DNA of 64,000 bases from Bactericera cockerelli (lineage: Eukaryota; Arthropoda; Insecta; Hemiptera; Triozidae): the NCBI GenBank assembly GCA_024516035.1, contig CM044957.1, positions 48,087,001 through 48,151,000 on the forward strand, written 5' to 3'. This document shows positions 29,301-38,974 of this stretch, piece after piece (within the stretch, counting starts at the first letter, position 1; each line of letters begins with the position of its first letter). Position numbers and translations under genes: made by a program. Below the pieces are notes generated by a model. That model was not told the DNA's origin and did not search any database. It was given only the letters and a program-made list of their open reading frames with translations.

Positions 29301-32300
29301 TTTTATCATATTTGTGCTAATCACTTTTGCGATGTCACAACTACTCAAACTCGCTTTACTAAATCTACGCTAAAACCGGGACTTGAACCACCGACCTCAA
29401 GGTTACAAGTCCGCCGCCTTATCGATCAAGCTACTGAGGTTGGTTATACTAATCCTGTTTCATAATACGGCCTGGAGTCATTCTGTCTCCTCAGAGGGAC
29501 GGGAACAGAAATATTAGGTCACATGCAAAGGTTTCAGCAAAGGGAATAAACATGATGCAACCTTTCTATCTCTTTTTTGTGTCCTAAGCCCCTCCCCTCT
29601 CTCTCTCTCTCTCCCTCTCTTTTTTCTCTCTCTCCTATTCCTCTCTCTTTCCCTCTCCCTCTTCCCTTCTCTCTTTTCTTTTTCTCTCTTCCCTCTCTCT
29701 CACCTCTCCTTATCCTCTCTCTCCCCTCACTTTTTCCTCTCTCCCTCTCCTTATCCTCTCCCTCTCCTTTTCCTCTCTCTCTCCCTCTCCTTTTCCTCTC
29801 TCTCTCTCTCCCTCTCCTTTTCCTCTCTCCTTTTCCTCCCTCTCCCTCTCCCTCCTCCTCCATGTTCTCACTCCAGTGAGACTATTGATTTTACGTTTTA
29901 GACATTCCGGCTGCTTCTTCTATTTGCCGAGACGGGAAGAAAGGGGTTTTCGCCTTTGCCGAGAGTTTCAGGCAGGAAACTAGGCCAAGAGAACCCCTTA
30001 CCTTTCCAGGCAGGAAAGACCCCTACGTTTCAAGGCAGGAAAGTTAAAAGTAGGACAATAGAACCCCCCCCCCCCCTCGTCCTTTTCAAGGATCGCGATT
30101 GAGGCATTTAAACTGGTTCAATCGAGGTCTATTAGGTAAGGGTGATATTTACAATGAGCATTTTATTTTTGAAAGAAACAGAAAACACTGCCAATAATTA
30201 TGGACACAATACTTACTCGTGATTGTTTCACATTGTATTATGGCAATTTTGAGATTTTATACTGAAAATGTAGGTAGGTTCTTCTATCGCATAAACAATA
30301 CTAATTACCTAAATAACAAATATTTTACCGATTACCAACTCTTAACAGAACTCTTTAAAAAAAAGAACAAGATAATATTTTGTAATATAAATAAACTTTT
30401 TCATTTTTTTTTTTTTTTTAATGAATATTTATTTAAAGAGAGGTCTGTAACATTCAGAGTCCTTGCCCCTTTTGCAGTCTTTATTATATTTTATACTATT
30501 TTGGTATAAACAAGAAGCTATTAAAAATAAAAAATATTTTGTGTAAGTATGTTCAATGAGAAACGATTAGAAGCGCACGATTAGCTCAATGGTAAGCTAG
30601 TCGCTTGCCATGCGGAAGGTCCGAACCCCAGAGCCAGCAAAAAATTCATGACTACAAAATAAAAAAGACAGTTACCTACCAATTTTTAATTAGACATAGT
30701 ACACACTATGGATTCTCCTCACACAAATTATTGAAACCAATGGTGACTTTAGTACCTACCTTAGTTCTAACTCAGAACTGTGGAGTGGAGTAAGTAATTA
30801 ATAGCTTTACAGAGATAGTAAATCTGTCCTTAATCTGCTGTTTTTAGCATTGGGGTGTCACGGTAAAGTTTATAATTTTTGCATGTCCAAAAATAATTTC
30901 TTGAGAATTGAGACCCAAAACCACATGTGGTTCTAATATGTATAACTTTAATTATTTATTTATTCCCCTCAATAAATTTGTCTGGGTCTGTGACACTGCT
31001 TAGGGTCACAGACCCTTGGTTAGTGGTTAAAGGTATAGCACACTCGTTTGGTTAACTTTGGTTATTTTTTTTTCTTCCTATTAGGTACTTTAAACAATTA
31101 TTGTATGGTCGTTCGTGCCGATCCTCCTCTCAAGGTCTACATGGGCTGTGGTTATTTTATTACAACGATAGTGGCTTGCTTGATCTCCTTTTACGGTTCA
31201 AAAAATCTATCTAAGAAAGTTTGATTTTACTTCCGGAAAATTTCTAATATTAGAAATCGAGTAGTCACCTTGCCCTAGCGGTAGCATGCTCGGCTTCCAC
31301 TCCAGGTGAACCGGGTTCGAATCCCGGCGGAGTCGGATTTTTTCGGCTCTGTACTTTGGATGTCGGGGCCTACCTTAGCCTCGTGAGGACAATTTGGGGT
31401 AGTTATAGAGTGGACAACGACCAGTGGCGGAATTACGAGATTGATATTGGAATATGATGGTTGGTTGAAGATATGATGCATAAGCATTTGTTCTCGTAAT
31501 GTCGATGCTACCCACTAAAAATTATGACTTAATAACACAAATAAATAGCTCTTATCTTATCTATCTCTCTCTCTCTCTCTTTTCTTTCTTTCTCTCTCTC
31601 TCTACAATGTGAACCATTCACGAGGAAGTATTGTGTCAAAAATAATTGGCAGTGCATTTTTTAACCAACTTTTGAAAACCGTATCACAAAACACAGGATC
31701 TCAATTCAAAAACGAAGTTGACCCGTATGGGACCGAAACTATTAGCTGCGTGCAAAATTTGGCACCATCACTACGAAAATAGACTTTTAAAAAATGAAAA
31801 CAATGCTCAATGTGTCAGCTTTAAATCTTGCTCCATTCAGTGCATACTCAGACATTCTGGAGTTTGGAGCTTTTCAGAAATATCGTCGTTACAGATAAGT
31901 ATGTCCCGGTAGCTCAGTGGTACAGCCGGCGGTCTGGTAATCCAGAGGTCGCGGGTTCGAAACCCAGCCAAGAGACATGAAATATTATCCTCCCATGTGG
32001 GATTTTTACCACATAATAATTTCTCTTGGACTTACTGTTGGAAAAATGAGACTCAATAGTCTTAATTTAAATATGAATTACTAGGAAGAAGTAAAATAAT
32101 ACATTAATCAAATTAAAAGTGAACAAAATACATTGTATATGTAGTTGTAGATGATTGAATTAAAAAGGTAAATAAAGATTTACTTTTAAAGTAAAACAGA
32201 ATCATCATAGGGTGACGTCATCGTGAACGATGGTAGACAGACAGTAAAAGAATGACTCAGCACTTCTACCACTGTCTTTACAAGGGGGCTAATAATTGAC

Positions 32301-33144
32301 AAGGGCCCCCAGAACCAAGCCAATGCTGGTCTACTCCCTGTTTAAAGTCCTCCAGCCAGACTGCTTGTCTACTCCCTGTTTATAGTCCCCCAGCCAGACT
32401 AAAATAGAATAGGTATAGAAAATAGATGTTTGAATTAAGAAAGAAAATAAAGATTTACTTTTACATTATAAAAATAAATGTCCGAATTTGAACCAACAAG
32501 GTAAACGAAGATTTACTTTTAAAGTAGGTACCTATAGAAAATAGATGCTTGAATTGTGTAATTCAAGCATCTATTTTCTAAAGATGTAAAGTAATAAATA
32601 AAAAAATACTATTAAAAGTATAATTTAAGTATAAACTTTTTACTTAAAGTACAAAGAAAAAGCTTGATTTAAAAAGTAAAAAAAGATTCTACGAAAAAGA
32701 AATATTATGGAGTGAAAAGTTAAGTATTATTGAGTAAAAAAAAAAATGGATGATTGAAAAGAAATTAATGAAGATTCTATTAAAAAGTAAATATTATCGA
32801 GTGAAAAGTTAAGTATTATTGAGTTTAAAAAAAAAAAATAAAAAAATGGTTGCTTGAATCAAGAAATAAATAAAGATTCTATTAAAAAGTAAATATTATA
32901 GAGTGAAAATTTAAGTATTTTTGAGAAAGTAAATAAAGATTAAGAAAGTAAATAGATTCTATTAAAAAAAGTAAATATTAAGAATTTGGACGTAAACCAA
33001 TGGAATGCGATTAGCTGATGGTGGGGGAAGGCCCAACACATCCCCAAACGAATCTTCTACCATGCAGAAAACTTTTTCTATCTCTAGGAACACTTACCTT
33101 CTGTACTCAGAATAGCCTAGGACAGCGTACCACAGTGTAAACAT
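25942..33144 (-). CDS. Proline-rich gene of unknown function (two exons seen, 3' incomplete)
   Basis: Exon 1 (33098-33144) supplies MFTLWYAVLGYSEYR plus AG. Exon 2 (25942-26340) starts T-CGA, so the join reads S-R-A-S-EDRGGTTVQVGDKGG in frame. The rest is strongly proline and lysine rich (PPQPQKPEPRKPEPQKPEP), then an acidic tail, LLLNEYSSEEEDSQQEIQRF. No family recognised. The N-terminus is aromatic and could be membrane-associated. The exon 2 donor leaves phase 2, so at least one more exon lies to the left but was not found. Evidence for the join: consensus GTAAGT donor, TTATTCTAG acceptor, matching phase. Confidence 0.6.
26430..26765. repeat. Tandem copies of a pogo-like end fragment
   Basis: Three units of roughly 60-70 bp (AGTTTATTTTCCC, AACATAAATTTAACCTGAAA, ATCGTTCTCTTATATC) are followed by shorter CTCTTATATCCAGGTTTCTC units. 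It lies 90 bp upstream, in minus sense, of proline-rich exon 2. Confidence 0.7.
26976..27225 (+). repeat. SINE-F, with best box B
   Basis: GCCTCCGTGGCGTAACAGAT and GAGTTCGATCCCCGGTCGGA give a clear tRNA-like head. The body is GGCTGGCATTTCTGGCCCCA through GGAGGGTAAAACCCCCGTCC. Confidence 0.8.
27205..27370 (+). repeat. RTE-type tail
   Basis: GAATCGTTGGCGTTAGGAAG then ATCCAGCCGTAAAAATGTGC and AACCATGAGGTTGAACAACG, repeated at 38600-38745. The CATCCAGCCGTAAAAA motif resembles a tail shared by several animal SINE/RTE families (recalled; not searched). It follows a SINE-F. Confidence 0.5.
27425..27722 (-). repeat. SINE-G interrupted by element O
   Basis: SINE-G body (TACCCACTCATTTTTCCTCA, AGTGGACCCCGGACATCC) and head (GGGATTCGCACCCAGGTCAC) are split by element O at 27519-27625, giving relative age: O is younger than this SINE. 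Confidence 0.65.
27777..28105. other. Solo TTAA-type end and hairpin-element end fragment
   Basis: TTAAAACACGTTGATCGCG at 27777 matches one end of the element at 423. 28040-28090 has ACTGCCAATTACGGACACAT and CCTCGTGGATAT, the reversed end of the hairpin-headed elements. Confidence 0.45.
28106..28275 (+). repeat. SINE-A, full length
   Basis: ATGTGGCTCAGTGGTTAAGA (box A), GCGGGTTCGAATTCCGGCCG (box B), full body and tail. Confidence 0.8.
28306..28437 (-). repeat. SINE-B
   Basis: TATCATATTTGTGTTAATCA to CAACTACTAAGGTTGAT; mildly decayed. Confidence 0.75.
28438..29053. other. Little recognised; SINE-G fragment
   Basis: 28695-28775 carries CAGCCACTGGTCGCTGCTCA and CATTTTTCCTCACGAGGTAT of SINE-G. 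The remainder is unassigned. Confidence 0.45.
29054..29246 (-). repeat. SINE-D
   Basis: AATAATACTCTTTAGTGGAA to GCGCCTTAACCATTTGACTC; an internal deletion removes CAAAGCATTTTCTACC. Confidence 0.7.
29307..29443 (-). repeat. SINE-B
   Basis: Near complete; box B reversed GGGACTTGAACCACCGACCT. Confidence 0.8.
29590..29866. repeat. Pure pyrimidine tract
   Basis: About 275 bp of C and T on plus with only a few A interruptions, built from CTCTCTCCCTCTCCTTTTCC units. Capable of triplex formation in principle. Confidence 0.9.
29867..30571. other. Mixed: C homopolymer and hairpin-element end
   Basis: A 14-C run at about 30063. 30186-30250 is the reversed end of a hairpin-headed element (CACTGCCAATAATTATGGAC). 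GTTTCAAGGCAGGAAAG and similar phrases repeat loosely at 29970-30050. No exon seen. Confidence 0.45.
30572..30690 (+). repeat. SINE-I head
   Basis: GCACGATTAGCTCAATGGTA, AGTCGCTTGCCATGCGGAAG, then a damaged box B. The 550 bp after it show nothing recognised. Confidence 0.65.
31261..31530 (+). repeat. SINE-G related, full length with clear Pol III head
   Basis: TAGCGGTAGCATGCTCGG (box A) and CCGGGTTCGAATCCCGGCGG (box B) are intact. The body GTCGGGGCCTACC and GACCAGTGGCGGAATTACGA ends in TCGATGCTACCCACTAAA. Confidence 0.75.
31555..31665 (+). repeat. CT microsatellite and hairpin-element end
   Basis: CTCTCTCTCTCTCT runs are followed by TTCACGAGGAAGTATTGTGT and ATTGGCAGTG. Confidence 0.7.
31906..32066 (+). 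repeat. SINE-H, best copy
   Basis: A strongly tRNA-like head, CCGGTAGCTCAGTGGTACAG and GTCGCGGGTTCGAAACCCAG, runs into TGGGATTTTTACCACATAAT and CTTGGACTTACTGTTGG. Other copies at 36445 and 48861. Confidence 0.75.
32205..32400 (+). mobile_element. Element P copy with two tandem units
   Basis: GGGTGACGTCATCGTGAACG through CAAGGGCCCCCAGAACCAAG to two CCAGCCAGACTGCTTGTCTA-type units. TCATCAT precedes it. Confidence 0.75.
32405..32980. repeat. AT-rich degenerate tandem region
   Basis: Repeated blocks of AAGATTCTATTAAAAAGTAA and GTGAAAAGTTAAGTATTATT at spacings near 110-120 bp. It lies in the first intron of the proline-rich gene, downstream of exon 1. Confidence 0.7.
32534..32579. other. Perfect 46-nt hairpin
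   Basis: TAGAAAATAGATGCTTGAAT and ATTCAAGCATCTATTTTCTA are exact complements separated by TGTGTA, whose outer bases also pair. Part of the arm recurs at 32415. Confidence 0.85.
33098..33144 (-). CDS. Proline-rich gene exon 1 (start)
   Basis: ATG at 33144 reads MFTLWYAVLGYSEYR, then AG at the donor AGAAG-GTAAGTG. Short, with a perfect donor and a phase matching the exon at 26340. The start context GATCAACATGT is compatible with insect starts. It could be misassigned if another exon intervenes. Confidence 0.55.
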
Positions 33145-33149
33145 GTTGA

Positions 33150-33626
33150 TCACTCAGTCAGTTCTATTAGATTCAATTAATAACTTCTCCAAATCAATTA
33201 TAAGTCAATGAAAAACTAATAGAAAGCAAGAAAAACATTACTTCAAACTCAAATTAATAAACACTCGTCCGCTGTGTTAGGCGCTCTGGTAAGATGGAAT
33301 TTATTTTTAGATTCAGTATGAGAATATTTTATAAACGTTAAGAATATTTGACGTACCATTTTGTGAGTGATAAACTTTGAAAAATACTATTTGGGGGGTG
33401 CCTCTTTAACTTCAGGGTACACTGAGTACATCCACTGAGGAAATTAAGTACCAGGATGTATGTCATGTTAAAGTATTTAGGTTAAAACCTTAACTTAAAC
33501 ATGGAGAATTTTTTTTGGTGATTCTATTAATTGTGATTCCATTACGTTCCTTTCTAAAAGATAAAGAGAAAATTATTGTTACCACAATAGATTTTGGATA
33601 TTATAGTAGGCGTGGCCATAGCGTTA
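33150..33626. other. Upstream of proline-rich gene, nothing recognised
   Basis: AT-rich; a promoter is expected here but I cannot point to convincing elements. Confidence 0.3.
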
Positions 33627-33750
33627 ATCACATTCGTGATCGTGATATCACTGAAATCGCTTCACTAAATTTACGTTGAATCCGGGACTTCAACCACCGA
33701 CCTCCAGGTTACAAGTCCGCCGTCTTATCTATCAAGTAAGTTCGGTTGAG
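33627..33750 (-). repeat. SINE-B
   Basis: TTAATCACATTCGTGATCGT (CGTGAT duplicated) to ATCAAGTAAGTTCGGTTGAG. Confidence 0.75.
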
Positions 33751-33849
33751 CTCCGTAGGTATTTCCAAAGATAGAGGAAACTAGCTGAAACACGGCACTT
33801 TGTTGCCCTTATGGTTTTTTCCCGTGGCTGTGGGGTCCTAATTGATTTT

Positions 33850-34085
33850 TTTGGGTTTGAAGTCGCTTGGTCATATCACAATGGGGGTTTTACCCTTCAT
33901 TCGCTGGACACTCACAAACCAGCTACTCAAATTAACCTAACCCAGCCTGAGTGGGGCCGGGAATAGCCAGTATCACGGGTTCGAATTTGAATGGTCACCC
34001 ATGCAAGTTCTAGCCTCGCTGCTCTTTGCTTAACTTCAGGGACTGAATGAGAGCTGGTGTATTCAACGCGCAATCGACACTGGCT
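33850..34085 (-). repeat. SINE-E1, near full length
   Basis: From the GGGTTTGAAGTCGCTTGGTC tail, through AACCCAGCCTGAGTGGGGCC, to the 5S-like head (TTTGCTTAACTTCAGGGACT, GCGCAATCGACACTGG). Confidence 0.8.
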
Positions 34086-34684
34086 TATTGGACTTTTTTT
34101 AATCTTTTTGCGCAAATACATACCAAAATAAGACTGTGGTCCAATTTGGAGGCATTTGGTTCAGCCATGTTGGCGTTCTGTTGATAATGAATGAAATGGA
34201 CATAGATTTTATAAATGAAAATTTGGAACTCATAAGGAATATTGGAAACTTGTTGAAAACTATTTGAAACATAAACACAATTGGAAACTCGGAAAATTGG
34301 AAGGCACGGTAGTGGCTGCATGTTCGACCAAACTTAGGTCACAGTCTCATTTCGTCCGACCGCAGCTATGCCTTGAAAAAGGTCTACCTTTTCAATGGCT
34401 GCGGGCAAAAGCTTTTATCTTTAAATCTATTTCTTTAAATGAAACGTTCTGTATATATCAAAATCTATTTAAAAAAAAAATAGATTTGATTTGATTCGAC
34501 ATAGCTACTATATTATGGTCCCTCAAAATTGAATTAGCTTTTATTTTCTTTTTTGCTATCAAAAAGGCTGCATCCAAGCTACAGCCCGAGGGCCCTATAT
34601 TTACTTTTCCAACCCCTACTCCACACAATGAGGCATTACCGTACATTGTTTCGGGCCCCAGCTCGGTGCCACGAAACCAAAAGG
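34086..34684. other. No recognised gene or repeat
   Basis: Unassigned sequence; short open frames only. Confidence 0.3.
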
Positions 34685-34885
34685 TCTATTATCTGAATTT
34701 TTGCTGGAAACCGACCAGTCAGCTTTCCAAATCAACCTCGCCCAGCCTTGGTCGGACCCGAAACAGCCAGCATCAGGGCGGCTCAAATTTCAATGGTCAC
34801 AAATACAAATTTAAACCTCACTGGACTCTGTTTAACTTCCGTGGCAGACAGAGAACTGGTGTACTCAACGTGCATTCGACGCTAG
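34685..34885 (-). repeat. SINE-E1, diverged
   Basis: CGCCCAGCCTTGGTCGGACC to GTGCATTCGACGCTAGC; the tail is missing. Confidence 0.7.
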
Positions 34886-34929
34886 CTTCAAAGACCTTAT
34901 TAACAAAAAAATCTCGAAAGTAATATTAA

Positions 34930-35058
34930 GGGCGAAATTAAAAGACGTTCTTGTAATACCTTTGTGCCGCTAAGTCTCGGATTGCGTACTGTCCAAGATA
35001 GGGAAAGCCGATGATAAGCAATGACTTAAGTTATCGATGTTGTCTATTAATTTCGCCC
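34930..35058. mobile_element. 129-bp PIF/Harbinger-like MITE
   Basis: Terminal repeats GGGCGAAATTAA(T/A)AGAC are flanked on both sides by TAA (34927-34929, 35059-35061). A second copy of identical length lies at 58484-58612. The core contains TTTGTGCCGCTAAGTCTCGG. Confidence 0.8.
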
Positions 35059-35061
35059 TAA

Positions 35062-35746
35062 AAGCTATCGCTATCTGTGTAAAGACAAATTTCCTCATAC
35101 AAAAATTTAAATCAATTTTTTTTTTTTTTTTGATACTTTTATTTACAAGCTACAATGCTTAGTATAGGAAAATACAATTTGTAGGTAATAAGTAAATTTG
35201 ATGTAGTAGATTTGACATGGAGGAGAAGTAGCCCAATGACTACACTCCTTTCAAAATTGCAATATTCTGCTAGCTGTTTGTTTACCAGTAGGTATGTTAA
35301 ATAGTCTTCCTTCCTATAATGTGACTATTTTGTAAACTGAAAGCTAGAAGTAACTTGTTTATTATTGGATATTTAGCAATTCACCTATCTACCGAATTGT
35401 ACACAAAGAACAACGATTACATGAAACAATTGACCAACCGAAGAAAAATAATTTAGCACAATAATTATCACACTATAAAGGAACAAGCAAAATAAGTTTC
35501 AAAATGACTAAGTCATACAGTAATTAAAACATTATAACTATTTAACCGAAAATGACTCACAATTTGGCAGTTGGTTATTTTTTAAAAACAATTTTTTTAG
35601 TATGAGAAACGCATTTATTTGTAAGAGAAACACAAAATATTTCCCCTTTCCCCCCCTTGCCTCTAGTTTTGCAGGCTATCGATTTTCCCCTCACTGAGCA
35701 AAACGCCCGTGTTTCGCAACGCCAAGATATTTTACATGTGAACCGA
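35062..35746. other. Possible retroposon tail, otherwise unassigned
   Basis: A T-run at 35117 followed by GATACTTTTATTTACAAGCT and AGTAGCCCAATGACTACACT resembles a reversed non-LTR 3' end. Nothing else is recognised. Confidence 0.3.
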
Positions 35747-35887
35747 CCTCAGTAGCTTGATGGATAAGACGGCGGACTTGTAACCTGGAGGTCGGTGGTT
35801 CAAGTCCCGGATTCAGCGTGAATTTTGTAAAGCTAGTTTGAGTAGTTGTGATATCACGAAAGTGATAAACACAAATATGATAACTTT
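35747..35887 (+). repeat. SINE-B, plus orientation
   Basis: Reads directly: CAGTAGCTTGATGGATAAGA (box A), GGTCGGTGGTTCAAGTCCCG (box B), then TTGTGATATCACGAAAGTGA. The only forward copy seen. Confidence 0.8.
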
Positions 35888-35896
35888 ATTTTTTTA

Positions 35897-36117
35897 AATT
35901 TGGGTTTAACGTCGCTTTCAACTGCATGGTCAATTGGTCATATCACGACGGGGGTGTTACACTCCATTCGCAGGAAACTCTCAAACCTGCAACCCACATT
36001 AACCTAACCCAGCCCGGATTGTACCTGAATGCCAGCATCACGAAGTCTTCACCTCGCTGGATGTTGCTTAACTTCGGTGATCCTACGAGAACTGGTGCAT
36101 TCAACGCGCCATCAACA
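35897..36117 (-). repeat. SINE-E2
   Basis: CATCACGAAGTCTTCACCTC (box C region absent) to GCATTCAACGCGCCATCAAC. It is abutted to the SINE-B. Confidence 0.8.
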
Positions 36118-36440
36118 TTTTCTTACACGTGATTGAAATATCTATTTGTTTCTAGAAGTTCCGAAACTTTCCGTCTTTCCTGATAAGCTATTTTTTTTAA
36201 GAGGTATAATTCATGTTTTATTTTTTTTTAAATATAAAAAACTTCTCCCACGGACCAACCGTCCTTCCGGAAGGGAACCGAGGATGCAAGAACCATTTCC
36301 TCTTTGAATGGCTAGACCAATTTTTTGGTAAAGAAAATGATTGGATCGGGGATCACCCGTTATTCCAATCAATTTCTTTCCCAAATGGTCTAAAAATTTT
36401 TAGATTAGACTATTTAATAATTTACCTCCGTAGAATTATG
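36118..36440. other. Unassigned, with a local inverted repeat
   Basis: GGCTAGACCAATTTTTTGG near 36310 and CAAATGGTCTAAAAATTT near 36383 are loosely inverted. No exon supported. Confidence 0.3.
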
Positions 36441-36444
36441 TAGG

Positions 36445-36540
36445 TCTAGTAATCCAGGGGTCGCGGGTTCGAAACCCAGACGGGACATGAAAAATATATA
36501 TCCTCTCGTTTGGTATTTTGATCACATATTCCACATAAGG
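36445..36540 (+). repeat. SINE-H, 5' truncated
   Basis: TCTAGTAATCCAGGGGTCGC and GGGTTCGAAACCCAGACGGG, then the ACCACATA-type body. Confidence 0.7.
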
Positions 36541-36725
36541 GTTGGGTGGAAGAGATTGCCATAGGCAATAACCCCGCCCTTTAGTTAGGACTTATGTTTT
36601 TATATATTTTCTATTCTTTTTCATTTTCATTGTATATATTGTTTCCATTTTTTTTCATTGTTAAATTAATTATTTCTTTGTACATAATGTCCATTTATAC
36701 CTAATAAAGCGTTGTATAATAATAA
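36537..36725 (+). repeat. Element C with AAT tail
   Basis: GGGTTGGGTGGAAGAGATTG to CTAATAAAGCGTTGTATAAT and a short ATA run: the best 3' end of this family. Confidence 0.75.
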
Positions 36726-36789
36726 TAATAAGTCTTGGGCTTACTGCTAGAATAACGGGGTTACATTCGTTCTAAATCGGTAAAATAAA

Positions 36790-36832
36790 TATTACTTCCG
36801 AGAAATTTCTAATATTAGAACTCGGAAATATT
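36790..36832. repeat. Solo hairpin head, subfamily 2
   Basis: ACTTCCGAGAAATTTCTAAT with ATTAGAACTCGGAAATAT. Confidence 0.65.
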
Positions 36833-37051
36833 TTTTATTACTATTGAATGGCATTGACGATTATGGGATGGATAGAAGTGAAAATTAAAACAGACAAAAA
36901 AACATTTTGTGACGTGAAACATTATTTATTTTATAGCAAAAATATTCTCTGAATGTAAACTTATGTATAAGCATAATATTTCATTATTATCTTGATAAAA
37001 AAATTACTAAATTTTCGTAAGGCAATAACCGATATATCTATGAAAATATCA

Positions 37052-37276
37052 GTTCAGCCGAACCTGGATATAATAGAACCCAAGGGACAGAGCAAAAGTT
37101 ATACTAGAAAGAGGTTTTTTTTTAATTTATTGGACTGTGCAAACATAAAAAAGAGGTTTCTAATATTGTGGCCAGTTCTCTATTACACGTAAACAGGTGA
37201 CGCAGGGATCTGAGATTTTCTCTATTATAAACAGCTTTCTATTATATCCGAGTCCATTATATCCAAGTTCGACTGT
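37052..37276. mobile_element. pogo-like MITE
   Basis: Ends CAGCCGAACCTGGATATAAT and ATTATATCCAAGTTCGACTG, with TA after the right end. Non-coding. Confidence 0.65.
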
Positions 37277-37794
37277 ACACATATATGATAAATATATCGA
37301 CAACATCAATACGACTCATCGAAAAAAAGTAATTTTAATAACAAAATTTAGTTTAATAAGGCCAAAGCATAAAGCTAATGAGCCCAGACCTGTTGAACCA
37401 CATTTACAAAATGTACAAAAGAAGGGTACAAAATATTGGAGGAATGTAGAGGAGAGTATACAAACTAGTATTATTATTATTATCATTGTAATATGGCAGC
37501 TGGATTTCCTGAAGGTACAAAGAAGGCACTGTGGTATTGTGGAAAGTAAATGAATGGGTGAGTATAAGAATATGTTATGTCAAAAATGTACTTTTCAGGA
37601 GACCAATAATACTATGCTGTAGATGCTATAGTCTAAAATATTTTTTTCCATAGTTGTAGGGGTATTTCTCCTTCATATTCAATGAGATGATAGAAAAGAG
37701 TATATTGCATGTTATTCTGCTAAAAAAAAAATCGACATAGCATGGTCTTCTACTCACCCATTCAAATACAGAAAGTGTTAGAAGGTAACTTTTT
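37277..37794. other. No recognised feature
   Basis: Unique-looking AT-rich DNA; the open stretch ending at 37550 shows no recognisable protein. Confidence 0.3.
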
Positions 37795-38010
37795 ATTTAA
37801 TTTGGGCTTAACGTCGCTTTGAACTACATGGTCATGTCACGACGGGGGTTTTACCCTCCATTCGCTGAAAATCACAAACCAGCTACTCAAATTAACCTCA
37901 CCCAGCCTCAGTGGGGATCGAGAATAGCCAGCATGACGAGGGTCTGACTGGTCACCTATCCAAGTTCTGGCTTCGCTGGACATCGCTGAACTTCAGTGAC
38001 AGAACGAGAA
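37795..38010 (-). repeat. SINE-E1
   Basis: TTGGGCTTAACGTCGCTTTG tail to the CGAGAACTGATGTTCTTC head; the first about 25 nt of the 5S head are lost. Confidence 0.75.
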
Positions 38011-38119
38011 CTGATGTTCTTCACCCCGGACCCCGGATGTTCAAACCTGGCTTCAATCATCAAGTCAGTAGTGAGCACTCACAAACACATAAATAAATAA
38101 ATTATGAACATTTATTTAA

Positions 38120-38402
38120 CACATAGAGTGCCAACCCAAAAAAAATGATGACTATCTCCTGGGGCCACAATACAGAGAATTGTCTCTCAATATGAGAGAC
38201 AATCATGATAGATGAAAACCAAACATACCTGGATTATCTACAGGGGTTACCCTTCAAACTCTCCTAATTAAGTGCATTGTAGCATAGATCAATATTGAGA
38301 GACTATACTGGAAAGTAAAATCTAATGTCGCTCAATATGAGAGACGCGGCCTCTCAGGATACTATGCTGTCTCTCATTATGAGCGGCGAGGCACACAATG
38401 TG
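38120..38402. mobile_element. 283-bp TTAA-flanked MITE with internal palindromes
   Basis: TTAA at 38116-38119 and 38403-38406; ends CACATAGAGTGCC and CACATTGTGTGCC. The core has several copies of a GTCTCTCAATATGAGAGAC palindrome or its halves. Confidence 0.75.
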
Positions 38403-38599
38403 TTAAAGAGAGGTCTATTCCTTGCCCCAGGGTAATGTTTAATTTCAGCGATCTTATGTGCAGTGGTGGATTCAAGGTGTCATTGACGATTTAAAAATAA
38501 AATCTTAAAATCATGTATACTTTTTACTTTTCTTATCCTACTATAATAAGAAAAGTATCGTATTTTTATATCCTAATCCTAATCCAAAGTCCTAATCCA

Positions 38600-38745
38600 G
38601 GACATTAAATCAAATAGAATCGTTGGCGTTAGGAAGGGCATCCAGCCGTAAAAAATGTACCAAAACCAATCAACCTCAACCATGAGGTTGAACAACGTTG
38701 ACCCTGCTTGAGTAGGATAAGACAGAGTAAAAGAAGAAGAATATT
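38600..38745 (+). repeat. RTE-type tail
   Basis: Second copy of the 27205 tail: GGCGTTAGGAAGGGCATCCA, GCCGTAAAAAATG, CCATGAGGTTGAACAACGTT. Confidence 0.5.
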
Positions 38746-38785
38746 GTATTTTTATACCTCGGTAAATGGATCAAAGAATAAAGTG

Positions 38786-38925
38786 CCCGAGCACTGGCTT
38801 GCACTCACAGTGACCTGGGTTCGATCCCCAGCAGGGCTGACATTTTTCTGCTGTGAACTTAGATGTCGGGGTCCACTCTCTAGTTGGAAACGTGTGAAGC
38901 CACTTTTTCACTCGCAGAATCCACA
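38786..38925 (+). repeat. SINE-G
   Basis: TGACCTGGGTTCGATCCCCA then GATGTCGGGGTCCACTC. It lies in the EDEM1 3' flank, opposite strand. Confidence 0.65.
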
Positions 38926-38974
38926 TCAACCCAACTTGTCAGATGTATTTGTTGTGCTTCAGGACGGGACGATT

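Noticed and set aside
29534..29863. Arg/Glu/Gly-rich open frame
   Set aside because: Antisense of a polypyrimidine tract; low-complexity artefact.
31906..31980. Possible tRNA gene (strong box A and box B)
   Set aside because: It continues into a SINE-H body found at two other places and the acceptor stem does not pair cleanly. The same applies to the other tRNA-like heads (2622, 26976, 31261, 63880).
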